A DNA stretch of 64,000 nt. Origin: M3007 sp046329435 (lineage in GTDB: Bacteria > Bacteroidota > Bacteroidia > Chitinophagales > Saprospiraceae). Of the stretch, positions 8,678-17,724 are shown piece after piece. Location of the stretch: NCBI GenBank assembly GCA_046329435.1, contig JAXLUR010000003.1, positions 1 through 64,000 on the forward strand. Direction: 5' to 3'. Within the stretch, counting starts at the first letter, position 1; each line of letters opens with the position of its first letter. The notes beneath the pieces are model-generated. The model was not told where the DNA came from, searched no databases, and worked only from the letters and a program-made list of their open reading frames with translations. The position numbers were made by a program, and so were the translations under genes.

Positions 8678-11050
8678 TCATTCGCTGCGCAGGTTCCGGG
8701 CCGGATTGGCCAGCGCCGCCCTGATGCTTTGGTAACCTACGGTGAGCACAACGGACAGCACGCTGATGGCGAGGGCCAGCCCGAACACCGCCCAGCCGAC
8801 CTCGATGCGATAGGCAAAATCGGCGAGCCAGTACCTCATGGCCCACCAGCCCAGCGGCGCCGCTACAACAAAAGCGACAAGCAGCAGGCGCGTATATTCT
8901 TTGCCAAAAAGCCACAAAAGGCCGGGCACAGTAGCGCCGAGTATCTTGCGAATGCCGATCTCGCGGGTTTTACGCGCCACCATGAATGCCGTAAGGCCAA
9001 ACAGGCCCAGGGCGCCGATTAGGATGGCGATACCGGCGAACAGGTCGATGAGGCGCAACAAACGAATCTCCTGCTCGTAAAAGCCGGCCATTTGTTCGTC
9101 CATAAAACGGTATTCGAAAAAATCGGCAGGAAACAGGGCGTTCCATGGTTCGGATACGGCGCGCAAGACGGGCCTGGGGTCGGCGGCACTGAGTTGCAGG
9201 GCACATATGGAATAACTTTTCGGGTCTTTCTGAACCAGCATCGGGGGAATGTCTTCCCGGAAAGATCCCGCGTGAAAGTCGCGCACCACGCCGCGAATCA
9301 GAATGTTTTTGCTTTCGATCCTGATATGGGTGCCCACGATATCGGCCGGGTTGCCCAATTGAAGTTTGCGGACAAATGTTTCGTTGACCAGGCATTGATC
9401 TGACGAATCTCCGGGCGCAAAATTCTCCCCGGCGAGGAGCTGCAGGCCGAAAGTAGCGAGGTAGCGGTCGTCGCCCCACAGGAAATGAACCGTCCAGGCC
9501 TCCGGCTCTCCGCGGTCTTCGTATTTAAAAAAGGTCTGATTGCTATTGTCGGATGCCGGCGGCGCAGAGCAAAAACTCCAGTTGTCCACACCGCCGAGCG
9601 CAGCCAATTGCTGCCCCAGCACAGGGGCCTTTTCAGTGTCCGGGAGGGGGATCGTCACAATGGCCTTATGCTGAAAACCCCAGTCGGACTGCAGGGCATA
9701 GCGCATTTGCAAGGTCACCACAACAGCCCCGATGATGAGCAGCTGGGAAATGACGAACTGGGTGGCTACCAGGCCTTTACGCAAGGAAAAACCACCCGTT
9801 TTTACCTGTCCTTTCAGCGACAGGGCCGGCTGAAAACGCGACAACACCAGCCCGGGATAAACGCCTGCCAGGGCGCAAAGCGCCAGTCCCAGGCTCCCCG
9901 TAAAAACTGCGGACCGCGGAGTGGCCAGCGCTTCGAAATGCAACTGTTGACCCAGCCAGGCATTCAAAAAAGGCAGGGCCATGCGGCACAGCAGCAAGCC
10001 GGTCAGGAGCGCCAGCACCACGATCAGGCTTGTCTCGAACATGAATTGTCCGAACAACTGCCCGCGGGTGCCGCCCAGCGATTTGCGCACGCCCACCTCC
10101 CGGGCGCGGGTCAGCGAACGGGCAGTGGCCATGTTGATGAAATTGAGACAGGCGGTCACGAGCAGGAACAGCCCGACGCAGCCGAAGGCCCAGAGGTAGC
10201 GCGCATCGAAAGTGTTGTCGTAACGGGTATCGAAATGCAAGGCCGGCAGCGTAAATGCCTGATAGGCAAATACATCCTTCCTGACCGGGTGCGGATAACG
10301 GGCGCTGAACGCCGGCAGTTGCGCCGCCAGTTCGCTCATGGTATGCCCTTTTTCCAGCAGGACAAAACACTGGGTATTGCCTCGGATCGTGCCCCACGAC
10401 GCAATGGATTCGCGATCGGGGCCATTAGCAAGGGTAGCCCAGGAGCAATACACCTGACGACTGCAATCGGTATTGGGCGGGGGGTCGCGCAGGATGCCGA
10501 CCACCCGGAAATCAACGCCGTCGAAGGCCTTGAAACTGCGGCCCAGCGGCTCGGCATCGCCGAAATACCTGCGGGCTGCTTTTTCGGTGAGGATGGCCGT
10601 ATTGGGCGCAGCGAAAGCGCTCAAATCGCCCCGAACCAAAGGGAAGGGAAGCAGATCGAACAGCTCGGGACCGGCATAGGCCACAGCGTCTTCTTCCTTG
10701 AATTTCGCGACAGGGCCGCCGTCCGCAGCCGGCACTTCCACGATCACTTCGTGGTAGCCATCCAGGGTGGCGGCTTTTTGAATAAATGAAAACTCCTGTT
10801 GCAGCGCAGCGGCCATGGGGTAAGGCACGCCATTGCTGTAGCGAATGTTTTCAAGGTGCAGTTCGGTCACGACGCGCCCGAGGCGGTCCTCCAGTCCTTC
10901 GAATTTGTTGAAGCTCAGTTGCTGCCCGGCCAGCAGGTAAATAGTCAGGCAACAAGCCACCGACACACCCAGCCCGAGGCTGTTCAGCAGGGTGTAGTTC
11001 CCTTGTCTGACGAGGCTGCGGAAGGCCAGCGTGAAATAGTTGCGCAACAT
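8678..11050 (-). CDS. ABC transporter permease, MacB/FtsX type (paralogue 3 of 5)
   Basis: A 790-residue permease starting MLRNYFTLAFRSLVRQGNYT. The frame is open a further 122 codons upstream, but that extension overlaps the preceding permease gene and encodes no signal or helix, so ATG 11050 is the start. The two FtsX blocks carry LTRAREVGVRKSLGGTRGQL and ARKTREIGIRKILGATVPGL. The protein ends NPARNLRSE, departing from the usual PVKSLRSE. Periplasmic domains are cysteine-containing and divergent from the neighbours. It is co-transcribed in the exporter operon, with 29 bp to the upstream gene. Confidence 0.9.
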   Translation of the reverse strand: MLRNYFTLAFRSLVRQGNYTLLNSLGLGVSVACCLTIYLLAGQQLSFNKFEGLEDRLGRVVTELHLENIRYSNGVPYPMAAALQQEFSFIQKAATLDGYHEVIVEVPAADGGPVAKFKEEDAVAYAGPELFDLLPFPLVRGDLSAFAAPNTAILTEKAARRYFGDAEPLGRSFKAFDGVDFRVVGILRDPPPNTDCSRQVYCSWATLANGPDRESIASWGTIRGNTQCFVLLEKGHTMSELAAQLPAFSARYPHPVRKDVFAYQAFTLPALHFDTRYDNTFDARYLWAFGCVGLFLLVTACLNFINMATARSLTRAREVGVRKSLGGTRGQLFGQFMFETSLIVVLALLTGLLLCRMALPFLNAWLGQQLHFEALATPRSAVFTGSLGLALCALAGVYPGLVLSRFQPALSLKGQVKTGGFSLRKGLVATQFVISQLLIIGAVVVTLQMRYALQSDWGFQHKAIVTIPLPDTEKAPVLGQQLAALGGVDNWSFCSAPPASDNSNQTFFKYEDRGEPEAWTVHFLWGDDRYLATFGLQLLAGENFAPGDSSDQCLVNETFVRKLQLGNPADIVGTHIRIESKNILIRGVVRDFHAGSFREDIPPMLVQKDPKSYSICALQLSAADPRPVLRAVSEPWNALFPADFFEYRFMDEQMAGFYEQEIRLLRLIDLFAGIAILIGALGLFGLTAFMVARKTREIGIRKILGATVPGLLWLFGKEYTRLLLVAFVVAAPLGWWAMRYWLADFAYRIEVGWAVFGLALAISVLSVVLTVGYQSIRAALANPARNLRSE

Positions 11051-11079
11051 GATCGGACTGGCAGAGGTGAAAAAACAGG

Positions 11080-13518
11080 TTATTCGCTGCGCAAAGACTT
11101 GACCGGGTCGGCCAGGGCTGCGCGAATGCTTTGAAAACTGACGGTCAGAAAAGCCAGCAGCACGGCCCCGAAGCCCACTGCGGCGATCATCCAGAAGTGC
11201 ATCTCGATACGGTAGGCAAAGGTTTGCAGCCATTTCTGCATGAGCCACCAGGCAACCGGCGCGGCAATGGCCAGGGCCACCAGCACCAGGCGGATAAAAT
11301 CCTTGCTCAGGAGCGCTACGACCGAGGTCGTCGAGGCGCCCAGCACCTTCCGGACGCCCACTTCTTTGGTGCGCTGGAAAGCCATCAGTGTGGCCAGACC
11401 GAACAAGCCCAGGCAACTGATCAGCAGGGCCACGGCCATGACGAGGTTGATCATACGAGCCATTTTTCGCTCGTCTTCGTACAAATCCGCGAGGGTTTGG
11501 TCATAAAACTTGGGCTCAAAGGCCTCCTCGGGGTAAATCTTGGACCACGCCTCCCCCAGCGCAGCAATGGCCTTGGGCCAGTCGTCGGGCCGTTTGCCGG
11601 ATAGTTTGATGTTGAAGTCAGAAAACATCTCCTTGTCCGTCATCAGGGCCATTGGCTCGATTTTCTGGCTAAACGAAGTCGTATGGAAATCGGACACCAC
11701 CCCCACGATCGGTATCGGGCCGCCGCCGCTCTCCTCCAGGTACCGCCCGACGGCCTCGGCCGGCGTCTGGAAGCCCAGTGCCCGGGCGCAGGTTGCATTG
11801 ATCACGTACTCGGTCGTGGTATCGGTCGGCATAAAATTGCGGCCTGCCAGCAGTTTCAGTCCGTACAGGCCGACATAGCTGGTGTCCACGAACTTTCGTG
11901 AAATTTGCATTTCCTGCTGATTGTCCGCTCCGACCAGTTTGTACACATTGGCAGAGTAGGAAAAACTGATCGGCGGCTCGCCCATGCTCACACTGGCCAC
12001 ACCAGGCAGCCGGAGCATTTCGTCGCGCATGGTGAAACGGCGGTTGTTGTCGGTGTTTTTAATCTGGACTTTTAAAGGCATGCTGGCCGTTACCACGGCA
12101 TCGCGGGTGAATCCCAGGTCGTGGTTGAGCACATAGCGGAGTTGCAGGCCCACGACGAGCGCCCCCAGCATGAACAGTTGGGCGGAAGTGAACTGGAACA
12201 CAATCAGCCCCTTGCGCAGCGTGACGCGTTGCTTGCCGACGGTCATCATCGGCTGTCCGCGCAGAATGCGCACCGGCTGAACGCGGGTGGCCAGCCAGGC
12301 CGGGTATAAGCCTGCCAGCAAGCTGACCACCAGCAGCAAAATGGCGAGAAACGCGAGGGTCTGCGGCAGTTGATCGCTCATGTTCACGCCTTCGGGGATG
12401 AAATCGTCGAAATTGAGCAGGAACAAACGCACCAGGCCCATCGCCAGCACCAGCGCGAACAAACCGGTCAGCATAGTTTCGGCCAAAAACTGTACGATCA
12501 GGGCTCTGCTGCCCGAACCCAGCGTTTTGCGGATGCCCAGTTCGCGGGCGCGTTGCGGCATTTGAGCGGTGGCCAGGTTGATGAAATTGATACAGGCCAG
12601 CAGCAGCAAAAAGCCGGAAACCCCCATCATGCCGTACAACACCTTCATATTGGCTTTGCGGTGACTGTCGACGTAGTCGCCGTTGAAATGCATTTCCGAC
12701 ACCGGCTGCAGCAAGTGCCAGCGCCGGCTGTTGTCGCCCCATATTTTCATGGCATCTGCGCTGCGTTCGGTGCTGATGCGGTTGAGGGTGCTGTTCATGA
12801 GCGCTATATCGGCGCCGGGCACTATCTTGACAAACAACTGGTGATTGGAATTGACACTCGCCCAGGCCATGTCGTGGTATTTGCCCAAAGGGAAAAAAGT
12901 ACCCATCGTTACAAACTCGAGCGCATCGAAATCGGACGGATAATCGAGATTGGCCACCACGCCCGCTACCGTTACCGGCATGGTGTCGTTGTAACTGTAC
13001 GTACGGCCCAGCACCTGATCGGGACGCATGTTGGGAAAATACTGCTGAGCGCGTTCGGTGGTCAGCACCACCTTGCCCGGCGCGTTGAAATCGGCCGGAT
13101 TGCCCGCCAGCCATTTGTACGGGATCATTTGAAAATACTGCAGCGAGGTCGACATGAGGCGCTTCTGCATTTCGAACACCTGGGGCGGAATGCCTTCTCC
13201 CATGGGAATAGCAACTTTCTGGACGAAGGTTTCCTGCGCCGGCACACACAAAGCCACACCCGGCACCTCGTCGCGCAGCGCTTCATACATCGGCTTGGGG
13301 GCGCCCGCGTTGCCGCTCTCTTCTCCGTCGAACACAAAACGGCTGACCACGTGATAGACCAGTTCGCGGTCAGGCATACCTTTTTCATAACTCAGCTCGT
13401 AGCGCACCACCAGAAAAACGACCCAGCAGGCGCTCATGCCTACGGCCAGCCCAAGGATGTTCAGCGCCGTGAACATTTTCTGGCGCCACAGATGACGGAA
13501 TGAAATGCCAAGTTTCAT
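11080..13518 (-). CDS. ABC transporter permease, MacB/FtsX type (paralogue 2 of 5)
   Basis: An 812-residue permease with N-terminal helix (LWRQKMFTALNILGLAVGMS), a MacB-type periplasmic domain and a first FtsX block (PQRARELGIRKTLGSGSRAL). A second periplasmic domain and a last FtsX block (QRTKEVGVRKVLGASTTSVV) follow, ending DPVKSLRSE. It sits 40 bp after paralogue 1. Like the others it has no nucleotide-binding domain. The arrangement of five such permeases behind two ATPases suggests several alternative heterodimers sharing the same ATPases. Confidence 0.92.
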   Translation of the reverse strand: MKLGISFRHLWRQKMFTALNILGLAVGMSACWVVFLVVRYELSYEKGMPDRELVYHVVSRFVFDGEESGNAGAPKPMYEALRDEVPGVALCVPAQETFVQKVAIPMGEGIPPQVFEMQKRLMSTSLQYFQMIPYKWLAGNPADFNAPGKVVLTTERAQQYFPNMRPDQVLGRTYSYNDTMPVTVAGVVANLDYPSDFDALEFVTMGTFFPLGKYHDMAWASVNSNHQLFVKIVPGADIALMNSTLNRISTERSADAMKIWGDNSRRWHLLQPVSEMHFNGDYVDSHRKANMKVLYGMMGVSGFLLLLACINFINLATAQMPQRARELGIRKTLGSGSRALIVQFLAETMLTGLFALVLAMGLVRLFLLNFDDFIPEGVNMSDQLPQTLAFLAILLLVVSLLAGLYPAWLATRVQPVRILRGQPMMTVGKQRVTLRKGLIVFQFTSAQLFMLGALVVGLQLRYVLNHDLGFTRDAVVTASMPLKVQIKNTDNNRRFTMRDEMLRLPGVASVSMGEPPISFSYSANVYKLVGADNQQEMQISRKFVDTSYVGLYGLKLLAGRNFMPTDTTTEYVINATCARALGFQTPAEAVGRYLEESGGGPIPIVGVVSDFHTTSFSQKIEPMALMTDKEMFSDFNIKLSGKRPDDWPKAIAALGEAWSKIYPEEAFEPKFYDQTLADLYEDERKMARMINLVMAVALLISCLGLFGLATLMAFQRTKEVGVRKVLGASTTSVVALLSKDFIRLVLVALAIAAPVAWWLMQKWLQTFAYRIEMHFWMIAAVGFGAVLLAFLTVSFQSIRAALADPVKSLRSE

Positions 13519-13558
13519 GATTTCGATTGCTTTTAGCAGATTCGGGAATTCAATAGGG

Positions 13559-15997
13559 TTACTCGCTTCTCAGGCTTTTTACGGGGTTCACACGGGCGGC
13601 TTTCCAGGTTTGCAAGCCCACCGTGAGGAAGGCAACAAGGGCCGAAAGGCCGACGGTGCCTGCAAAAATCCAGACGGATAGCGGCGCCCGATACACAAAC
13701 TCCTGCAACCAGCGGCTCATGGCCCACCAGGCAGCCGGTATGGCCAGTATGGCAGCCAGCAACACCAGCAGGAGAAAATCCTTGCTGAGCAACGCCACCA
13801 CGCTGCCCACGCTGGCGCCCAGCACCTTGCGGACGCCGATCTCTTTGGTTTTTTGAACCGCCAGCAGCGATGCCAGCCCGTAAAGTCCAAGGCAGGAGAT
13901 CAAAATAGCCAGCAGGGCAAAACCTTTGCACAGGGCCGAAAGCCGTTCGTCGTCGCGGTAGAAAGCGGCAATTTTATCATCGAGAAAACCGCCGTCGAAT
14001 ACCTGCTCGGGGAAATTGGCGTCGAACACCTGTTGAATCTTCGCGGTGGTCGCCGTCATGTTTTCAGGGCGGATTTTGATACCGGCCGTGTAATACCGCG
14101 ACTTGCGGGTCATAAAGGCAAAGGGCCGTATCTCGTCGCGGGCGGTGCCGCTGTGAAAATCGGCCAGCACCCCGACGACCGGCACCGGGCGGCGGCCGCC
14201 GATGCGGAAATTTTTGCCCAGGGCATCCTGCGGATTGGATACGCCCAGTTTGCGCAGCAGGGTTTCATTGACCAGCACCTCCCGAATAGTGTCACTAGGC
14301 TCGAGCATACGCCCGGCCACGAGCCGCAGGCCGTAGGTTTTCACGTAGTCGGGATCTACAAATTTCAAACTGACGCTGAAAGGGGCGTCGTTGATGCTGT
14401 TGAACGCAAAATTGCTGTCCCAGACATTGTTCGAAGCCGGGCGGTCATTGCCGTAGCCTACCGATTCCACGGCCGGTATTTGCAACAGTTGTTGCTTGAA
14501 GGTTTCGTAACGCGGCAAGCTCACCGAATCGGGGTTGATACCTTCTATCACGTACACCAGATCGGGTTTGAAACCCATATCCATATCGCGCAGGTAATTC
14601 AGCTGGCTGATCGTCACGAGGGTGCTGATAATGAGTCCCTGAGCAATAACAAACTGAGTGATAACCAAGGCTTTGCGCAGCGAGAAACCACCCGCCGTGC
14701 GCGTGGTGATATTGTTTTTCAATGCTTTTACCGGGTTGAAACCTGCCAGTACAAGGGCCGGATAAAACCCGGAAAAAAGCGTCACGACGACGGTGGTCAG
14801 GGCCATAAAGCCCAATACTGCCGGCTGCGTCAGAAAAGCTTGCTGATCGGGCACGTCGGATATTTTTTTGAGCAGCGGCGACAGCAGGAGCGCCAGCATG
14901 GCGCCTGCACCGACCGACACGCCGACGATCAAAAGCGTTTCTCCCATGAACTGGGCTACGAGTTGCCCGCGGCTTCCGCCCAGGGTTTTGCGCACCCCTA
15001 CCTCGCGCGAGCGGCCGGCCGCCTGTGCCGTGGCCAGGTTGATAAAATTGAAACAGGCCATTGCCAGCACCAGAAAACCGACCACCGAAAGAATGCCCAA
15101 ACGGCTCTTGGAGCTCATGTGGGTGCCGAAATGGCTGCCGTAGCGCTCATCGAAATGCAACTGCGCCAGGGGCTGCAAAACATGGGTTTTCAGGTTGGTA
15201 GGGTCGTTTTTTCTATACTCTTCCCGCCCGACGCCGGCCAGCACCGTATTGGCCGCCTGAAACTGCCCGGCATCGCGGAGCAGTACGTAAGCCTGGTCAT
15301 TGCTGCTGATACTTCCCCAGTCGGGGGTGTAGAAATAAAGTTTGTCGTTGGCTTTCAGGGTGTTGTAGGAAACCAGCATATGAAACTGGAAATCGGAATT
15401 GGCGGGCGGGTCGGCGATAATGCCGTTGACCGTAACCAGTACGGCGTTGTCGAGCACCAGGTTTTTGCCTATCGCGAGCTGCCAGCTGCCGAAGCATTTT
15501 TTAGCCATTTTTTCGGTAAGCACAGCCGAATTGACGGGGCCGAGCGCCATGTCTGGTTCGCCGGCCAGCCATTCCCACTGGATTATCCGGAAAAAGGAAG
15601 GCTCCACGAAAACGCCGACTTCCTGCTCGTCGTTGGTGGCGTATTTGCGCCCCAGGAGGCTTCCTGGCGATTCGGGCACCGTGATCGTCGGCCACATGGA
15701 GTGTACGCGGGCAAACGCCTCGAACTGCGGCACGGCGGCCTGCATGGCGTCCATGGCCGGCAACGGAATGCCCGCGGTGGAGGCTTCGCTATCGTTCGGA
15801 GTGTGTTCGTGTGTCACGACGCGGCAAATGCGCTCGTAGTTGGGGCGGAAGGTGTCGAAACTCAGTTCGTAGTGCACCAGCCTGAAAATCAGCAGGCAAG
15901 CGGCAATACCGATCGCCAGCCCCAGGATATTGATAACGGAGTAGGTGCGATTTTTCAGCAAATGGCGGACCGCCAGGGAAAAATAGTTGCGGAACAT
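13559..15997 (-). CDS. ABC transporter permease, MacB/FtsX type (paralogue 1 of 5)
   Basis: An 812-residue permease, first in the tandem series, separated by only 8 bp from the stop of the upstream ATPase gene, so likely translationally coupled. It has the N-terminal anchor (AVRHLLKNRTYSVINILGLA) and first FtsX block (AGRSREVGVRKTLGGSRGQL). The second block is QKTKEIGVRKVLGASVGSVV, and the C terminus is NPVKSLRSE. Two periplasmic core domains lie between the membrane blocks. Its tight coupling to the ATPase makes it the best candidate for the obligatory partner of that subunit. Confidence 0.92.
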   Translation of the reverse strand: MFRNYFSLAVRHLLKNRTYSVINILGLAIGIAACLLIFRLVHYELSFDTFRPNYERICRVVTHEHTPNDSEASTAGIPLPAMDAMQAAVPQFEAFARVHSMWPTITVPESPGSLLGRKYATNDEQEVGVFVEPSFFRIIQWEWLAGEPDMALGPVNSAVLTEKMAKKCFGSWQLAIGKNLVLDNAVLVTVNGIIADPPANSDFQFHMLVSYNTLKANDKLYFYTPDWGSISSNDQAYVLLRDAGQFQAANTVLAGVGREEYRKNDPTNLKTHVLQPLAQLHFDERYGSHFGTHMSSKSRLGILSVVGFLVLAMACFNFINLATAQAAGRSREVGVRKTLGGSRGQLVAQFMGETLLIVGVSVGAGAMLALLLSPLLKKISDVPDQQAFLTQPAVLGFMALTTVVVTLFSGFYPALVLAGFNPVKALKNNITTRTAGGFSLRKALVITQFVIAQGLIISTLVTISQLNYLRDMDMGFKPDLVYVIEGINPDSVSLPRYETFKQQLLQIPAVESVGYGNDRPASNNVWDSNFAFNSINDAPFSVSLKFVDPDYVKTYGLRLVAGRMLEPSDTIREVLVNETLLRKLGVSNPQDALGKNFRIGGRRPVPVVGVLADFHSGTARDEIRPFAFMTRKSRYYTAGIKIRPENMTATTAKIQQVFDANFPEQVFDGGFLDDKIAAFYRDDERLSALCKGFALLAILISCLGLYGLASLLAVQKTKEIGVRKVLGASVGSVVALLSKDFLLLVLLAAILAIPAAWWAMSRWLQEFVYRAPLSVWIFAGTVGLSALVAFLTVGLQTWKAARVNPVKSLRSE

Positions 15998-16005
15998 AGG
16001 GCAGT

Positions 16006-16683
16006 TCAGACTTTTTCATCCCGCTCCACCTTCCCATCCAGCAAATGCAGGATGCGCGAGCCGTAGCGGGCGTTGATATCGGAATGGGTTACCTGGATGA
16101 TCGTCACGCCTTCCTCCTGATTGAGTTGCCGGAAAATATCCATGATCTCGCGGGCCTGCTGGCTTTGCAGGTTGCCGGTCGGTTCATCGGCCAGAATCAG
16201 TTTGGGGCGTCCGATGAGGGCGCGTGCTACGCCGACGAGTTGCTGCTGGCCGCCGGACAACTGGCTGGGGAACAGGTCCTTCTTGGCCACCATGTTGAAG
16301 CGGTCGAGCATATCGGCAATGCGGCTTTTGCGCTCGGCGGAGGGCACTTTTTTGTACAGCAGCGGGGTTTCGAGGTTTTCGTACACCGTCAGGTCGTCGA
16401 TCAGGTGATAGGCCTGAAACACGAAGCCGATGTACTGCTGGTACAACTCGGTGCGCCGGCGTTCGTTGAACTTGTGCACCGGCTCGCCCAGAAACCAGTA
16501 TTCGCCGGCCGTCGGCTCATCGAGCATGCCGAGGATGTGCAACAAGGTGCTTTTGCCTGCGCCCGAAGGACCCATTATGCTGACAAATTCGCCTTCGCCA
16601 ATGCGGGCACTGGCATAGCGCAGCACGTAGGTTTTTACTGCGCCGGTATCGTAATAGCGTTCGATGTCTTTGAATTCGATCAT
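16006..16683 (-). CDS. ABC transporter ATP-binding protein (MacB/LolD type), second ATPase
   Basis: A 225-residue nucleotide-binding subunit. It has Walker A GPSGAGKST, Q-loop (GFVFQAYHLID), signature QLSGGQQQLVGVARAL, Walker B LILADEPTGN and the switch histidine (VTHSD). The signature is slightly unusual: QQQLVGVARA instead of the standard QQQRVAIARA. The annotated start is ATG 16683 (MIEFKDIERYYDTG). An upstream extension to 16740 adds only low-complexity residues. It drives the FtsX-type permeases that follow it. Confidence 0.93.
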   Translation of the reverse strand: MIEFKDIERYYDTGAVKTYVLRYASARIGEGEFVSIMGPSGAGKSTLLHILGMLDEPTAGEYWFLGEPVHKFNERRRTELYQQYIGFVFQAYHLIDDLTVYENLETPLLYKKVPSAERKSRIADMLDRFNMVAKKDLFPSQLSGGQQQLVGVARALIGRPKLILADEPTGNLQSQQAREIMDIFRQLNQEEGVTIIQVTHSDINARYGSRILHLLDGKVERDEKV

Positions 16684-16747
16684 GTTTGAATTGGATTCGA
16701 TGAGTTCGATTGGGCCGGTACTGTGGAGGTTGATGAACAATGGTCGC

Positions 16748-16819
16748 TCAGATGAACGCCGGCTGAAGCAGCACTTCCAGCAGCAGAACCAAAAGCAGCA
16801 AGAGAAATTGAGTCAACAT
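16748..16819 (-). CDS. Candidate 23-residue hydrophobic small protein
   Basis: A short ATG-to-TGA frame inside the 313-nt gap (16684-16996) between the two ATPase genes. It encodes a peptide that is almost entirely leucine and valine after MLTQF, with one internal Glu and a C-terminal QPAFI. This is the length of a single membrane helix, like KdpF-type accessory peptides. It is in operon orientation and well placed between transporter subunits. It could equally be a chance frame or a leader peptide. No homologue is known to me. The rest of the gap shows nothing else I can name. Confidence 0.35.
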   Translation of the reverse strand: MLTQFLLLLLVLLLEVLLQPAFI

Positions 16820-16996
16820 GGTTTGTTTTGTTTAATAGCTTAATTTTCAATTGATTGCCCCCCAGTACAGTCGCACATAAAAAAATTGCCGCCGGAGATT
16901 TGGTACAAAGTGTGAAAATGACCGATGGCCCGGAAATGAACGGATCAGGCTTTTGCATCCGGCGGCCGGAATTGGGTGTTTTGCAGCAGGCAGGTT

Positions 16997-17674
16997 TTAC
17001 ACGTAAAAATTTTCGGTCACCACTTTGCCGTCGAACAGGTTGATAATCCGGTGCGCAAAGCCCGCATCGTGGGGCGAGTGCGTCACCATGATGATGGTCG
17101 TGCCGCCCTGGTTGAGTTGGGTGAGCAGGTTCATGACCTCGAGGCCGTTGGCGGAGTCGAGGTTGCCGGTAGGTTCGTCGGCGAGGATGACTTTGGGTTC
17201 GGCCACCACGGCCCGTGCGATGGCCACGCGTTGTTGCTGGCCGCCGGAAAGTTGCTGCGGGAAGTGGTTGCGGCGGTGCATGATGTTCATGCGTTCGAGC
17301 GCCTTTTCGACGCGCTGGCGGCGTTCGGCAGCGGGAGTCTTGAGGTAAAGGAGCGGCAGTTCGACGTTTTCGTACACCGTGAGTTCGTCGATCAGGTTGA
17401 ACGACTGGAACACGAAACCGATGTTGCCTTTGCGCAGGTTGGCGCGATGACGCTCGCTCATGTTGGCCACCTGGGTGCCGAAGAAATTGTATTCGCCCTC
17501 GCTGGGGTTGTCGAGCAGGCCGAGGATATTGAGCAGGGTGGACTTGCCACAGCCGGATGGGCCCATGATGGCCACGAATTCGCCGGCCTGAATTTCGAGG
17601 TTGATGCCGTTGAGGGCCGTTGTCTCCACCTCTTCAGTGGTAAAAATCTTGTGCAGATTGCTGGTCTTGATCAT
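16997..17674 (-). CDS. ABC transporter ATP-binding protein (MacB/LolD type), first ATPase
   Basis: A 225-residue ATPase with Walker A GPSGCGKST, Q-loop GFVFQSFNLIDELTVYENV, canonical signature QLSGGQQQRVAIARAVV, Walker B VILADEPTGNLDS and switch His (VTHSPHD). It follows the adaptor gene by 50 bp on the same strand. With the adaptor it forms the MacA/MacB-like core. It differs from the second ATPase in having an entirely canonical signature helix, so the two may serve different permease pairs. Confidence 0.95.
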   Translation of the reverse strand: MIKTSNLHKIFTTEEVETTALNGINLEIQAGEFVAIMGPSGCGKSTLLNILGLLDNPSEGEYNFFGTQVANMSERHRANLRKGNIGFVFQSFNLIDELTVYENVELPLLYLKTPAAERRQRVEKALERMNIMHRRNHFPQQLSGGQQQRVAIARAVVAEPKVILADEPTGNLDSANGLEVMNLLTQLNQGGTTIIMVTHSPHDAGFAHRIINLFDGKVVTENFYV

Positions 17675-17724
17675 GATCGGGAATATGTGATGGATCAGTG
17701 TACGCGATGAGTTGAAGGGTTTTT

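Noticed and set aside
11051..11416. 122-codon upstream extension of the third permease
   Set aside because: It overlaps the end of the preceding permease gene and has no helix or signal. The family start MLRNYF is at 11050.
16820..16996. Internal sigma-54 promoter between the two ATPase genes
   Set aside because: No TTGGCA/-12 GC pair with a 10-nt spacing is present on the minus strand of this gap.
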